From a virus: a DNA stretch of 43,511 nt. How positions within the stretch are numbered: the stretch's first letter is position 1; every line of letters begins with the position of its first letter. The notes below the pieces were generated by a model, which ran no database searches, was not told the DNA's origin, and saw nothing but the letters and a program-made list of their open reading frames with translations. The stretch lies in the IMG/VR virus record IMGVR_UViG_3300012917_000009, positions 1 through 43,511 of that record; one strand, written 5' to 3'. The position numbers and the translations under genes were made by a program. Below, one piece after another: positions 6,987 to 12,509 of this stretch.

Positions 6987-7665
6987 GGCTGGCCTTCGGC
7001 CGCATCTTGGCGACGGCTTCCTCGTGGGCGAGCTCGGGACTGACCGGTGTTTTTGTCGTATCGACGAACGTCGCCCGCTCTTTCAGCGTGTCCACGGTCT
7101 TCGGCGCGGTCTGCATCAGGAAATCGCGCATCGTCTGGGGCGATTCCCGCCAAAACGCTCGCATCGACTCTAACCCGCTTTCGGCCGCTGTGGTGAAGCC
7201 GGTCAACCAGTCGCTATACCCCGGCGGCATTTGGGGCACCAGCACCGGTTTCTGGGTCTTGCCGTTCCCGCGGCCTTCGGCGGCTTCCCCGTCATCGTCG
7301 GTGTCAGGAGCCACGCCCACCATGGATGTCAACTGAAAACGCTTGAGATAGGTAATGCAGCTCCCCACCGCTTGCGGGCCCGGATCCTTCGCCTGCACCT
7401 GCAACACATCGCTCTCGATCCACTCTCCGCTGCTGTGGGCTAGTTTGGTGGTCAGGCGCACAAGCACGCCGTCCGTGGAGGGAGATTGGATGAACGCAAT
7501 CTCGTTGGACGCGAGCGCGGCGCGACACGCGTCCATGACGGCGGTCAGGCTGCTATAGCGCGAGCTGTAATGTGGATTGCGCGAATCTTTCTCGGCGTTC
7601 TCGATCGTGCCCTGCGCTTTCGCCAGGGCCATGGCGATCTTGGCGATGGATTCAGACTGCGTCAT
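6979..7665 (-). CDS. erf: ERF-family single-strand annealing protein
   Basis: A 228-residue recombinase of the P22 Erf family, which binds and anneals single-stranded DNA. The N-terminal domain shows the typical run ALAKAQGTIENAEKDSRNP, then YSSLTAVMDACRAAL, a GVLVRLTTKLAHSSGEWIES segment and GSCITYLKRFQLTSMVGVAP, followed by an acidic DTDDDGEA linker. The C-terminal 90 residues are variable. It is coupled to the downstream exonuclease. Replication of circular or concatemeric phage DNA and circularisation of ends are the usual roles. Confidence 0.9.
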   Translation of the reverse strand: MTQSESIAKIAMALAKAQGTIENAEKDSRNPHYSSRYSSLTAVMDACRAALASNEIAFIQSPSTDGVLVRLTTKLAHSSGEWIESDVLQVQAKDPGPQAVGSCITYLKRFQLTSMVGVAPDTDDDGEAAEGRGNGKTQKPVLVPQMPPGYSDWLTGFTTAAESGLESMRAFWRESPQTMRDFLMQTAPKTVDTLKERATFVDTTKTPVSPELAHEEAVAKMRPKASRA

Positions 7666-7667
7666 GC

Positions 7668-7874
7668 TCAGTGCCTTTTGGTGAAGCCTTTCGGGCCTCG
7701 AAACTCGTGATTAATGGCTTTCAGGAGACGCTGGCGTTCCGCCTCGTGCTGATCCTTGTTGATCGTTTCGTCTAGATGGCTATCGCGCGTGCGGTACCCG
7801 CGGGTGCTCGCGTACAAGCCCACCGCGGTCGCCACGGCGATGATCCCGATCCATACCGCGTCACTGAGCGTCAT
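7668..7874 (-). CDS. small single-pass membrane protein
   Basis: A 68-residue protein with one N-terminal transmembrane segment (VWIGIIAVATAVGLYAST, about residues 7-24) followed by a charged tail rich in Lys, Arg and Glu. Its ATG overlaps the upstream stop as ATGA. Function unknown; position just before the recombination genes gives no clear hint. Confidence 0.6.
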   Translation of the reverse strand: MTLSDAVWIGIIAVATAVGLYASTRGYRTRDSHLDETINKDQHEAERQRLLKAINHEFRGPKGFTKRH

Positions 7875-8242
7875 CGCGTCCCCTCCGGTCCCCGCCGTTC
7901 ATCGCGGGCGGCATGTTCGACGCCATTGCCCGAGCGGCGATCTCCGCCATCCCAGACCGGCGCTGGCGGGAGTTCGGCTTTCTCGATGGCAGCGCGAGCC
8001 TTGCCGCAAATCGTGTCATAGTGCTCAGGCCGATACGCCTGCATGAGCGGCGACAATTCCGCGAGCGTGTCCTTCAGCGCCTCGAGCAGCTCCGGCGCCG
8101 CCGCGATCAGGCGCGCATTGGCATCCCAGATCTCTTGGCGTTCTCCAGGCGAATGGCCGATGGTCAGCCAGATGCGGAAGTTTCCGGCGGCGATTTGCAG
8201 ATCGGGCTGCAGGATCCACGGCCCCGGCGTGAACGCGCTCAT
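7871..8242 (-). CDS. conserved phage protein with ANARLIAAAPELLEAL motif
   Basis: A 123-residue protein beginning MSAFTPGPWILQPD at an ATG that overlaps the upstream stop as ATGA (the frame is open to 8305). It carries DANARLIAAAPELLEALKD near residues 39-57, a hallmark of a very widespread but uncharacterised phage and prophage family, and an acidic/basic C-terminal tail. The N-terminal TPGPW motif is also typical of that family. Role unknown. Confidence 0.75.
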   Translation of the reverse strand: MSAFTPGPWILQPDLQIAAGNFRIWLTIGHSPGERQEIWDANARLIAAAPELLEALKDTLAELSPLMQAYRPEHYDTICGKARAAIEKAELPPAPVWDGGDRRSGNGVEHAARDERRGPEGTR

Positions 8243-8685
8243 CGGAGTGTCGCGTTTCTGGCGGCGACACCCATTAACGCCATTCCGCCGCCGTAGCCGA
8301 TACACCGCGCCAGCACGGGATGCTGCGGCATCAACTGGTGGACGGCGAACACGAGCGCCGCGGTCGTGCCGAGCTTCACGGCGACCAATCCTGTATCGCC
8401 GCCATGTGAGAGAATCGGGTTGCCTTCCGTGGCACCGGGCACCGTGTGGAGCGCCACTAATGTCGTCGCAAGGTCCGCTCCGGAGCCGGCTAAGAGCGCG
8501 AGCGAGGGAAAGAGTGGTGACGCGTGACGGATTTGCACCGCCATTGGCGACTCGTCAGTCACCACTCGGACTAGCGGCGCACCGCCCGATCCGGGTGTCT
8601 GCTGTATTTGCACCAACGCGTCCAGCGACTGCGCGCGAACGGGAGCGGCCACGAGGAGCAGCGAGACAATGACAATGATTTTCAT
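8239..8685 (-). CDS. exported polytopic membrane protein, DUF5658-like
   Basis: A 148-residue protein with a clear Sec signal peptide (MKIIVIVSLLLVAAPVRAQS, predicted cut after about residue 19). The mature part has hydrophobic segments near residues 60-78, 96-116 and 125-140. The sequence GADLATTLVALHTVPGATEG followed by NPIL resembles membrane proteins of DUF5658 type, whose function is unknown. A Sec-exported membrane protein inside an early operon is unusual and would fit superinfection exclusion or host-envelope remodelling, but no evidence distinguishes these. Confidence 0.65.
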   Translation of the reverse strand: MKIIVIVSLLLVAAPVRAQSLDALVQIQQTPGSGGAPLVRVVTDESPMAVQIRHASPLFPSLALLAGSGADLATTLVALHTVPGATEGNPILSHGGDTGLVAVKLGTTAALVFAVHQLMPQHPVLARCIGYGGGMALMGVAARNATLR

Positions 8686-8981
8686 ATTTGAACCTTTTCG
8701 ACCATCGCGCGGTGACCGACTTCGGCCTCATCCCAGGTTGAATAGCGCTCGCACTCTTGATCGTGTGGACCGCCGAAGACCATGGTTTCAAAGAGCAACG
8801 GATCACCGCCGCTTTGGTCGAAACGGTGATCGAGTCCAATAAACACCGTGGACACACGCACGTCGTTGGTGAGCCAATTTTCGCCGACACGTCGATCAGC
8901 GTTTTCAAACCACCGTGCCCACGTCAGGAGATCCGGCTCCACGATCGCCGTGCGGCCATTGAGGATGTACTTCCGGATCAT
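8682..8981 (-). CDS. conserved phage protein of unknown function
   Basis: A 99-residue protein with the recognisable pattern DLLTWARWFE, then VRVSTVFIGLDHRFD and PLLFETMVFGG, ending with RYSTWDEAEVGH. This arrangement recurs in small early phage proteins of unknown role. Both ends overlap neighbours by ATGA, so it belongs to the same coupled operon. Confidence 0.75.
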   Translation of the reverse strand: MIRKYILNGRTAIVEPDLLTWARWFENADRRVGENWLTNDVRVSTVFIGLDHRFDQSGGDPLLFETMVFGGPHDQECERYSTWDEAEVGHRAMVEKVQI

Positions 8982-9148
8982 CGCCGTGTATCCTTCGGGC
9001 CGTGCGTGCGAAGCAACTCGACGACGCGTTGCGCGATCAGTTCGATGAGCGTCTTGGCATCGAGGGGCGGCGCAGTGTCGTCGTGGTTGTCGTTCAACAG
9101 CACGGCGAGCACGGCACGCGGTTCCGGCGCCTGATAGAACGGGCTCAA
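8978..9148 (-). CDS. unknown small protein, TTG start
   Basis: A 56-residue protein starting at TTG 9148, which overlaps the upstream stop as TTGA and has an AAAGGA ribosome site 5 nt before it; the longer frame open to 9502 runs antisense-free but inside the upstream genes and is unlikely. The product (LSPFYQAPEPRAVLAVLLND, acidic middle, then TLIELIAQRVVELLRTHG) ends in HGPKDTRR, nearly identical to the tail of the gene ending at 9375. Function unknown. Confidence 0.6.
   Translation of the reverse strand: MSPFYQAPEPRAVLAVLLNDNHDDTAPPLDAKTLIELIAQRVVELLRTHGPKDTRR
8993..9009. repeat. 17-bp direct repeat, copy 1
   Basis: TTCGGGCCGTGCGTGCG occurs here, about position 8993, and again at about 9390-9406. 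Both copies encode the HGPKD part of the C-terminal tails of two neighbouring small genes, suggesting duplication or gene conversion between their 3' ends. Confidence 0.6.
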
Positions 9149-9378
9149 AGTAGGTCCTTTTGGAGTGTGTCGATGTGGTGTTCCAGCCAATTCATCTCGA
9201 TTTCGAGCACGGCCTGATCCCCTGCTGGTCCCGGCAGCATCGTGAACCTCGCGCTGGAATAATCCACGCCAGATGTGAACAACACGACCCCGCCCAGCGT
9301 TTCGAGCGAAAACCCGTGGGGCTGGAGCGGCCGAATCAGTAACGGGTCCTTGGCGCTGAATAGAAACGGCAAACTCAT
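9145..9378 (-). CDS. unknown small protein
   Basis: A 77-residue protein from the ATG at 9378, which overlaps the upstream stop as ATGA. The frame extends further, but only this part avoids overlapping the upstream gene. The sequence (MSLPFLFSAKDPLLIRPLQP, GVVLFTSGVDYSSARFTMLP, then EIEMNWLEHHIDTLQKDLL) suggests beta strands followed by a C-terminal helix. No family recognised. Confidence 0.6.
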   Translation of the reverse strand: MSLPFLFSAKDPLLIRPLQPHGFSLETLGGVVLFTSGVDYSSARFTMLPGPAGDQAVLEIEMNWLEHHIDTLQKDLL

Positions 9379-9590
9379 CGTCGGGCGTCTTTCGGGCCGT
9401 GCGTGCGGTCCCATTCGGCCAGCGCATCGCGAAGGGCGGAACACGCATCGCACAAGTCCCCGACATCCTCGCGGCCTTTGAAGAACGCGAGTCCACATTC
9501 ACGACAGATCGAGTTTGCGCGGACGTGGCCGAAGTTCAGCGCGTCCTGCTCGTCATCGCCGGAGCGGGTCTTGTAATCGTCGTATCCCAT
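9375..9590 (-). CDS. small zinc-ribbon protein
   Basis: A 71-residue protein with two CxxC pairs (CREC near residue 29 and CDAC near 47) spaced like a zinc ribbon, and a C-terminal helix ending in THGPKDARR. The tail matches that of the gene at 8978-9148 at protein and DNA level. It starts directly after the TAA of the preceding gene. Function unknown; zinc ribbons of this size often bind nucleic acid or partner proteins. Confidence 0.6.
   Translation of the reverse strand: MGYDDYKTRSGDDEQDALNFGHVRANSICRECGLAFFKGREDVGDLCDACSALRDALAEWDRTHGPKDARR
9390..9406. repeat. 17-bp direct repeat, copy 2
   Basis: Second copy of TTCGGGCCGTGCGTGCG, about 397 bp from the first and in the same coding frame at the 3' end of the zinc-ribbon gene. 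The codon after it differs (Ala here, Thr in the other copy). Confidence 0.6.
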
Positions 9591-9860
9591 TTATCGGCCC
9601 TCCGCTTTCGCGATCGCGGCGTGCGCTTGTCCCCACCACACGCCGAGCGGCGGATCGGCGGCTAACGTCTCTTGAGGGATGGCGTCCACCAGATCGCGCA
9701 ACGCCGTCAGCAGGTCGGCCTTCTCAGCGCGCAACTGGTCGATCAGCTCGCACGCGCGATCGATCGACATCTCCAAGCCGCTTAAATCGACACGTTCTTC
9801 GCGTGGTTCGTCTTCGCGGTCGAGCCGACGAACAAGGTTGAGATTGTGAGTGTCGCTCAT
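9591..9860 (-). CDS. unknown phage protein, helical
   Basis: An 89-residue protein from the ATG at 9860 (ATGA overlap with the upstream gene; frame open to 9905). It has a charged N-terminus, a helix ACELIDQLRAEKADLLTALR, and a C-terminal WWGQAHAAIAKAEGR. The LLTALRDLVDA and AIAKAEG motifs recur in a broad set of small phage proteins of unknown function. Confidence 0.65.
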   Translation of the reverse strand: MSDTHNLNLVRRLDREDEPREERVDLSGLEMSIDRACELIDQLRAEKADLLTALRDLVDAIPQETLAADPPLGVWWGQAHAAIAKAEGR

Positions 9861-10054
9861 CGCATCCTCCCGATGGCCAAGGTCGCGTCTCGCATGATCC
9901 GGCACGCCTCAGACAGCGGCACGGGATTGACGACTTCGTTCAGCGCCTTGACCGCGAGAAAGAGTTCAAAGCGGCCCCGGCTGCGTGTCTCGCTGAGATA
10001 GCGCACGCACGCGTTGAGAGCGTCGTAGACGGCCAGCCGTTGGTGATGACTCAT
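9857..10054 (-). CDS. unknown small helical protein
   Basis: A 65-residue protein from the ATG at 10054, which overlaps the upstream stop as ATGA (frame open to 10105). The sequence is mainly helical (LAVYDALNACVRYLSETRSR, then FELFLAVKALNEVVNP) with a C-terminal RIMRDATLAIGRMR. No family recognised. Confidence 0.6.
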   Translation of the reverse strand: MSHHQRLAVYDALNACVRYLSETRSRGRFELFLAVKALNEVVNPVPLSEACRIMRDATLAIGRMR

Positions 10055-10182
10055 GACTTCGTGCCTTTCATCGTCGCCACAAGCCTCGCTGTCGTCACGG
10101 CGCACGTATTCGCCAGCACGAGCATGCGCGCAAGTTCGGCCTCATATTCGAGGTGAATCGCCAGCCGGTCAGCTTGTGTCAT
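10051..10182 (-). CDS. small helical protein, first gene after the operator-promoter
   Basis: A 43-residue protein (MTQADRLAIHLEYEAELARM, then VLANTCAVTTARLVATMKG). The ATG at 10182 has a perfect GGAGG at 10195-10191, 8 nt upstream, whereas the earlier open codons have none. It is the first gene downstream of the promoter at 10205-10234, with a leader of about 16 nt, and its stop overlaps the next gene as ATGA. Function unknown. Confidence 0.65.
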   Translation of the reverse strand: MTQADRLAIHLEYEAELARMLVLANTCAVTTARLVATMKGTKS

Positions 10183-10204
10183 GTGCGAAGCCTCCATAAC
10201 CAGA

Positions 10205-10234
10205 AGTATATGCCAAGCGCTTGGCATCTGTCTA
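10205..10234 (-). promoter_or_regulatory. early promoter with palindromic operator in the spacer
   Basis: On the minus strand TAGACA (10234-10229) and TATACT (10210-10205) are separated by 18 bp, each one base from consensus. The spacer is filled by the perfect 16-bp palindrome TGCCAAGCGCTTGGCA at 10211-10226. A dimeric repressor bound there would cover both boxes. The half-site TTGGCAT also lies in the spacer of the neighbouring promoter, at 10584-10590. Confidence 0.7.
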
Positions 10235-10246
10235 CAATTAAATTGT
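10234..10246. promoter_or_regulatory. AT-rich inverted repeat
   Basis: ACAATT-A-AATTGT, a symmetric 6-bp dyad around one base, abuts the -35 box of the early promoter and contains the stop codon of the 53-residue gene. It could be a second operator or an UP-like element. Confidence 0.35.
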
Positions 10247-10399
10247 GACATTTCTATGACAGGCGCGATGGTGTGTTTGGCAAAGCCAACGAACTGCTAA
10301 GGGTTTTGCGTAGTCATCGTGATGTGCTTCTGTGGCCACACTGCCACACACCTCACAGGCGGCCTTCACCAAGGTCCCGTTCTCATTGATAGCGACCAT
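10238..10399 (-). CDS. small HNH-like/zinc protein with CxxC...AHHDDY...HH motif
   Basis: A 53-residue gene with a strong motif: CEVCG at residues 15-19, AHHDDYAKPLAVRWLC at 25-40 and HHRACH at 43-48. This pattern belongs to a common family of tiny phage proteins resembling the metal site of HNH nucleases; whether they cut DNA is not known. It starts at an ATG (10399) inside the end of the preceding gene, overlapping it by 17 nt, and stops within the dyad next to the early promoter. The remaining bases between it and the next gene are the operator region. Confidence 0.75.
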   Translation of the reverse strand: MVAINENGTLVKAACEVCGSVATEAHHDDYAKPLAVRWLCQTHHRACHRNVTI

Positions 10400-10565
10400 T
10401 CACGACGCGAGATTGACGATATCCAAGTTCTTCTTCGGCCTGTTTTTGTTGTTTCCTGAGCCACGCGGACACCGCGGCATTGCGCCGATTTGCCACGGTT
10501 TTTCTTGGGCTTTTGGCTTTGCCGCCCAAGCGCCCAAGAGCGACCGCGTTTGGATTCTTGCTCAT
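10383..10565 (-). CDS. small basic protein, GRLGGKAKSPRK family
   Basis: A 60-residue very basic protein (MSKNPNAVALGRLGGKAKSP, then RRNAAVSAWLRKQQKQAEEE). The NPNAVALGRLGGKA motif occurs in many short bacterial and phage proteins, some next to toxin genes, so an antitoxin-like or DNA-binding role is possible; no toxin partner is obvious here. The ATG at 10565 lies 7 nt after a strong promoter's -10 box, implying a leaderless or nearly leaderless message. Confidence 0.65.
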   Translation of the reverse strand: MSKNPNAVALGRLGGKAKSPRKTVANRRNAAVSAWLRKQQKQAEEELGYRQSRVVNGRYQ

Positions 10566-10568
10566 GAC

Positions 10569-10598
10569 TTGCATCGTATGCGGTTGGCATGCTACTGT
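10569..10598 (+). promoter_or_regulatory. possible divergent promoter
   Basis: TTGCAT, 18 bp, then TACTGT ends 7 nt before the plus-strand ATG at 10606. Both boxes are weak (three of six bases each), but the placement mirrors the minus-strand promoter it overlaps, and the gene has no ribosome site. Confidence 0.25.
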
Positions 10599-10601
10599 CA
10601 A
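10573..10601 (-). promoter_or_regulatory. strong sigma70-like promoter, nearly leaderless
   Basis: On the minus strand a consensus TTGACA (10601-10596), a 17-bp spacer and TACGAT (10578-10573) are followed by only 7 nt before the ATG at 10565. The spacer contains TGCCAA, half of the palindrome found at 10211-10226, so both promoters may answer to one repressor. Confidence 0.65.
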
Positions 10602-10605
10602 GCGC

Positions 10606-10830
10606 ATGGCTGACACAAATCCTGCGGTGCATCTCGTCTGGATGCTCTTTCTCGTCGGCTGGTGGCTCACCTGGGCACGACCCCGCCTGAGTGTGGTCAA
10701 CCGCATCTGGACGTGGCTGGAAACCATCGATGTGCGTCCCGCCCTTACGGGGTTCCTGGTCTATCTGCTGGTGCCGGCGGGGAGCGTGTTCGCGCTCGTC
10801 AAATTCGTGAAATGGGCCTGGACGTTTTAA
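10606..10830 (+). CDS. small two-pass membrane protein
   Basis: A 74-residue hydrophobic protein with two likely membrane spans: AVHLVWMLFLVGWWLTW (residues 7-23) and LTGFLVYLLVPAGSVFALV (about 48-66), ending in Trp/Phe. It is divergent from the early operon and has no ribosome site, so it may be read from a leaderless message. The size and topology would allow a holin or a superinfection-exclusion protein; neither can be chosen from sequence alone. Confidence 0.6.
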   Translation: MADTNPAVHLVWMLFLVGWWLTWARPRLSVVNRIWTWLETIDVRPALTGFLVYLLVPAGSVFALVKFVKWAWTF

Positions 10831-10848
10831 ACGAACGGCGCGCGAGCC

Positions 10849-11103
10849 ATGAAACCAATGCGCCGGTGGCTTGTTGTTGGGCCTGAATACGGCACCAAGA
10901 TTGATATCGGGCTTGACGATGGCACGGGGCCGCTGGAATATGGGTGCGATGTGGTTGTGATCGAAGCGGAGACGGCAGAGGATGCGCGAATCCTCGGCGT
11001 GAAAGCGCTACGGGCTCAACCCTATCTGCAACGGTATTCTGATGAGAATCCGTTTGCAGGCGTTCGCGTCAGTCCACAAGGAAGAACATCAGACTTAACA
11101 TAA
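10849..11103 (+). CDS. conserved phage protein of unknown function
   Basis: An 84-residue protein with a clear conserved core: WLVVGPEYGTKIDIGLDDGT near residues 7-26, GPLEYGCDVVVIEAETAEDA at 27-46, then NPFAGVRV near 67-74. The pattern recurs in phage genomes but has no assigned role. It follows the membrane protein by 18 bp on the same strand and probably shares its transcript. Confidence 0.7.
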   Translation: MKPMRRWLVVGPEYGTKIDIGLDDGTGPLEYGCDVVVIEAETAEDARILGVKALRAQPYLQRYSDENPFAGVRVSPQGRTSDLT

Positions 11104-11131
11104 GATCCGTTATCAGACATAGGAGGCTGAA

Positions 11132-11341
11132 GTGAATTTCAATATTGGCGCCCACGGACCCGCGCAAGAGATGGCGAAGGCCACAGGCGGGATCGGATCC
11201 TACAAACCGCGCTCGCTCCGCGAGCAGATCCAGGACCAAATCGCGTATCATGGGGGCAAAATCGAGGACCTCATCGCCGCCAAGGCGGCGTTGACACCAG
11301 ATGTTGAAAAGGCGCTCGACGCCTTACCGAAACTTGGGTAA
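11132..11341 (+). CDS. unknown small protein with strong ribosome site
   Basis: A 69-residue protein starting at GTG 11132, five bases after a perfect AGGAGG (11121-11126). The C-terminal half is helical (SLREQIQDQIAYHGGKIEDL, then AAKAALTPDVEKALDALPKL). A family of small phage proteins with an N-terminal glycine-rich patch and this kind of helix is common but uncharacterised. Confidence 0.65.
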   Translation: MNFNIGAHGPAQEMAKATGGIGSYKPRSLREQIQDQIAYHGGKIEDLIAAKAALTPDVEKALDALPKLG

Positions 11342-11470
11342 TAATATACTTGCCTAATCTGAGGCACGCTGTTACGGTTTCGGGGCGTGACAGGCCGTCG
11401 CTCTCGCCGGGCAGGTTCCGTGGTTTGTGTTACAGTTCAGGTGCGCTCAGGGGTTTGCAACCGCTAGCCC
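11342..11470. other. intergenic region with imperfect direct repeats
   Basis: Between convergent genes. Two imperfect copies of a TGTTAC-GTT-C-GG-GCG pattern start at 11370 and 11428, and a small dyad TGCCT-6-AGGCA (11351-11366) follows the last plus-strand stop. No terminator with a T-run is evident. The repeats might be protein-binding or attachment sites, but there is no integrase to support the latter. Confidence 0.3.
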
Positions 11471-11611
11471 TTACGTCTTCTTCCGGACGACCAGCCGCCA
11501 CGCTTTCCGTCCGTAAGCCGACGCATAGAGCCGCTTGCCGTTCCGGAGGGTAATGAAGGCCGAGTACACGACCTCATAGCCTTCCGGAACACGTTCGTCT
11601 TCCTTCTTCAC
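11471..11611 (-). CDS. small conserved protein, GYEVVYSAFITLRNGKRLYA family
   Basis: A 46-residue protein: VPEGYEVVYSAFITLRNGKR at residues 8-27 followed by LYASAYGRKAWRLVVRKK. This short beta-rich, basic motif is common in phage and some bacterial small proteins of unknown function. The GTG start at 11611 has GGAGG 9 nt upstream (11625-11621). It stands alone on the minus strand, convergent with the plus-strand trio before it. Confidence 0.7.
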   Translation of the reverse strand: MKKEDERVPEGYEVVYSAFITLRNGKRLYASAYGRKAWRLVVRKKT

Positions 11612-11628
11612 ATCGCTTCACCTCCAAT

Positions 11629-11648
11629 CCGACGGGGCGTCCCGTCGG
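11629..11648. promoter_or_regulatory. hairpin in the leader of the 46-residue gene
   Basis: CCGACGGG-GCGT-CCCGTCGG, a perfect 8-bp stem with 4-nt loop, lies 3 bp upstream of the GGAGG ribosome site of the minus-strand gene at 11471-11611. It could influence translation or stop plus-strand transcription, although no T-run follows. The rest of 11649-11777 holds no convincing gene; a 26-codon minus-strand frame (GTG near 11737) was seen but lacks support. Confidence 0.4.
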
Positions 11649-11777
11649 GCCGCAGCAACGGTCAGCCGCTGTCGGTGGCGATGAAGATGTGCGCCTGCGC
11701 GTCAGGAAAGCGGAACCCCCGAGCGCGGACACACTGTATCACGAATCCCCGCGCTCGTGTGGGGGATCTGATCTCGA

Positions 11778-11806
11778 TTGCAATAAAATCCCCAATCCCC
11801 TAGAAT
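11778..11806 (+). promoter_or_regulatory. promoter abutting the regulator ATG, with AATCCCC repeats
   Basis: TTGCAA (11778-11783), 17 bp, then TAGAAT (11801-11806), six bases before the ATG at 11813, so the transcript should be leaderless. Three AATCCCC units (about 11788, 11794 and 11804) overlap the spacer and start site, and GGGGGAT at 11761-11767 is the inverse half. This looks like an autoregulatory operator. Confidence 0.5.
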
Positions 11807-11812
11807 CCCCTC

Positions 11813-12214
11813 ATGGCCCTCAGGAAGGCAACCCTCACCGATTTACGACGCGAACTGCGGACGCTGCAAACGCAGTACGTGAAGTGGGGAGAACGGATTG
11901 AGGTCTTACAGAAAATCCTCGCGGATGACCGGCCGCGCGAGGCAAAACCGGCTCCCCCTCGCGCTGTGCCGCGAAGGCGTTCGCGGTCGGTGCGTGGGAA
12001 GGTGGTGACATCATCGGACGTTCTGAATGCCTTACGTCAGCATCCTGGATCGAAGGCCGCTGCCCTCGCGAAGGTCATGGAACAGCAGGGTTTCAAGACA
12101 ACGGGACGAATGAGCCATCGGGTCTACAACGAATTGTGGAGGCTGGCGCGTGAAGGCAGAATCACGAAAACGTCGAACGGCCGCTTTTCCCTGAAGGAGG
12201 GAACGGCCGCATAG
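11813..12214 (+). CDS. winged-helix transcriptional regulator with coiled-coil N-terminus
   Basis: A 133-residue protein. Residues 1-40 form a probable coiled coil (ATLTDLRRELRTLQTQYVKW, then RIEVLQKILADD). A basic Pro/Arg linker (RAVPRRRSRSVRGK) follows, then a winged-helix domain at about 64-130: VLNALRQHPGSKAAALAKVM, SHRVYNELWRLAREGRI and TSNGRFSLK as the wing. It is the only plus-strand regulator near the divergent control region and may act on these promoters. A dimerising coiled coil plus winged helix fits a repressor or activator; which one is unknown. Confidence 0.7.
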   Translation: MALRKATLTDLRRELRTLQTQYVKWGERIEVLQKILADDRPREAKPAPPRAVPRRRSRSVRGKVVTSSDVLNALRQHPGSKAAALAKVMEQQGFKTTGRMSHRVYNELWRLAREGRITKTSNGRFSLKEGTAA

Positions 12215-12235
12215 AATTCACTCGAGATCGAGAGG

Positions 12236-12270
12236 TGGGATCGGACGCGTAATCAGCACGTCCGATCCCA
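12236..12270. terminator. strong hairpin after the regulator gene
   Basis: GGGATCGGACG (12237-12247) pairs perfectly with CGTCCGATCCC (12259-12269) across an 11-nt loop, 22 bp after the regulator stop. There is no T-run, so it is either a factor-dependent terminator or a binding site. Confidence 0.45.
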
Positions 12271-12370
12271 AGGTCACACCGCCCGACCGAAGTGTCCTTC
12301 GGCGAACTGCGTAGCCCCGTAGACCGTATTATCGGCCTGCCTTCGCAGAGCGTCAAGAACACACCTGAAA

Positions 12371-12481
12371 GTGGGCGGTTTCTCCAAGAGCTGTCTCTTC
12401 TGCGGCCCTGACAACTGCGGCGGCTTTACCTACGATCCAGAAGCTACGCTCTTGATGGATATCTTCGCCGACGACATCTAG
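12371..12481 (+). CDS. possible 36-residue zinc-knuckle peptide
   Basis: A short frame from GTG 12371 encodes GFSKSCLFCGPDNCGGFTYD followed by an acidic tail ending FADDI. The CxxC plus further Cys is suggestive and the composition looks coding, but there is no ribosome site and upstream in-frame codons offer no ATG. It may also be a remnant of a longer gene. Confidence 0.25.
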   Translation: MGGFSKSCLFCGPDNCGGFTYDPEATLLMDIFADDI

Positions 12482-12509
12482 GGCCCGCAGATCGCCAGCA
12501 CCCGCCAGG

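Noticed and set aside
11342-11470. attachment site (attP)
   Set aside because: Imperfect repeats only, with no integrase or excisionase in the window.
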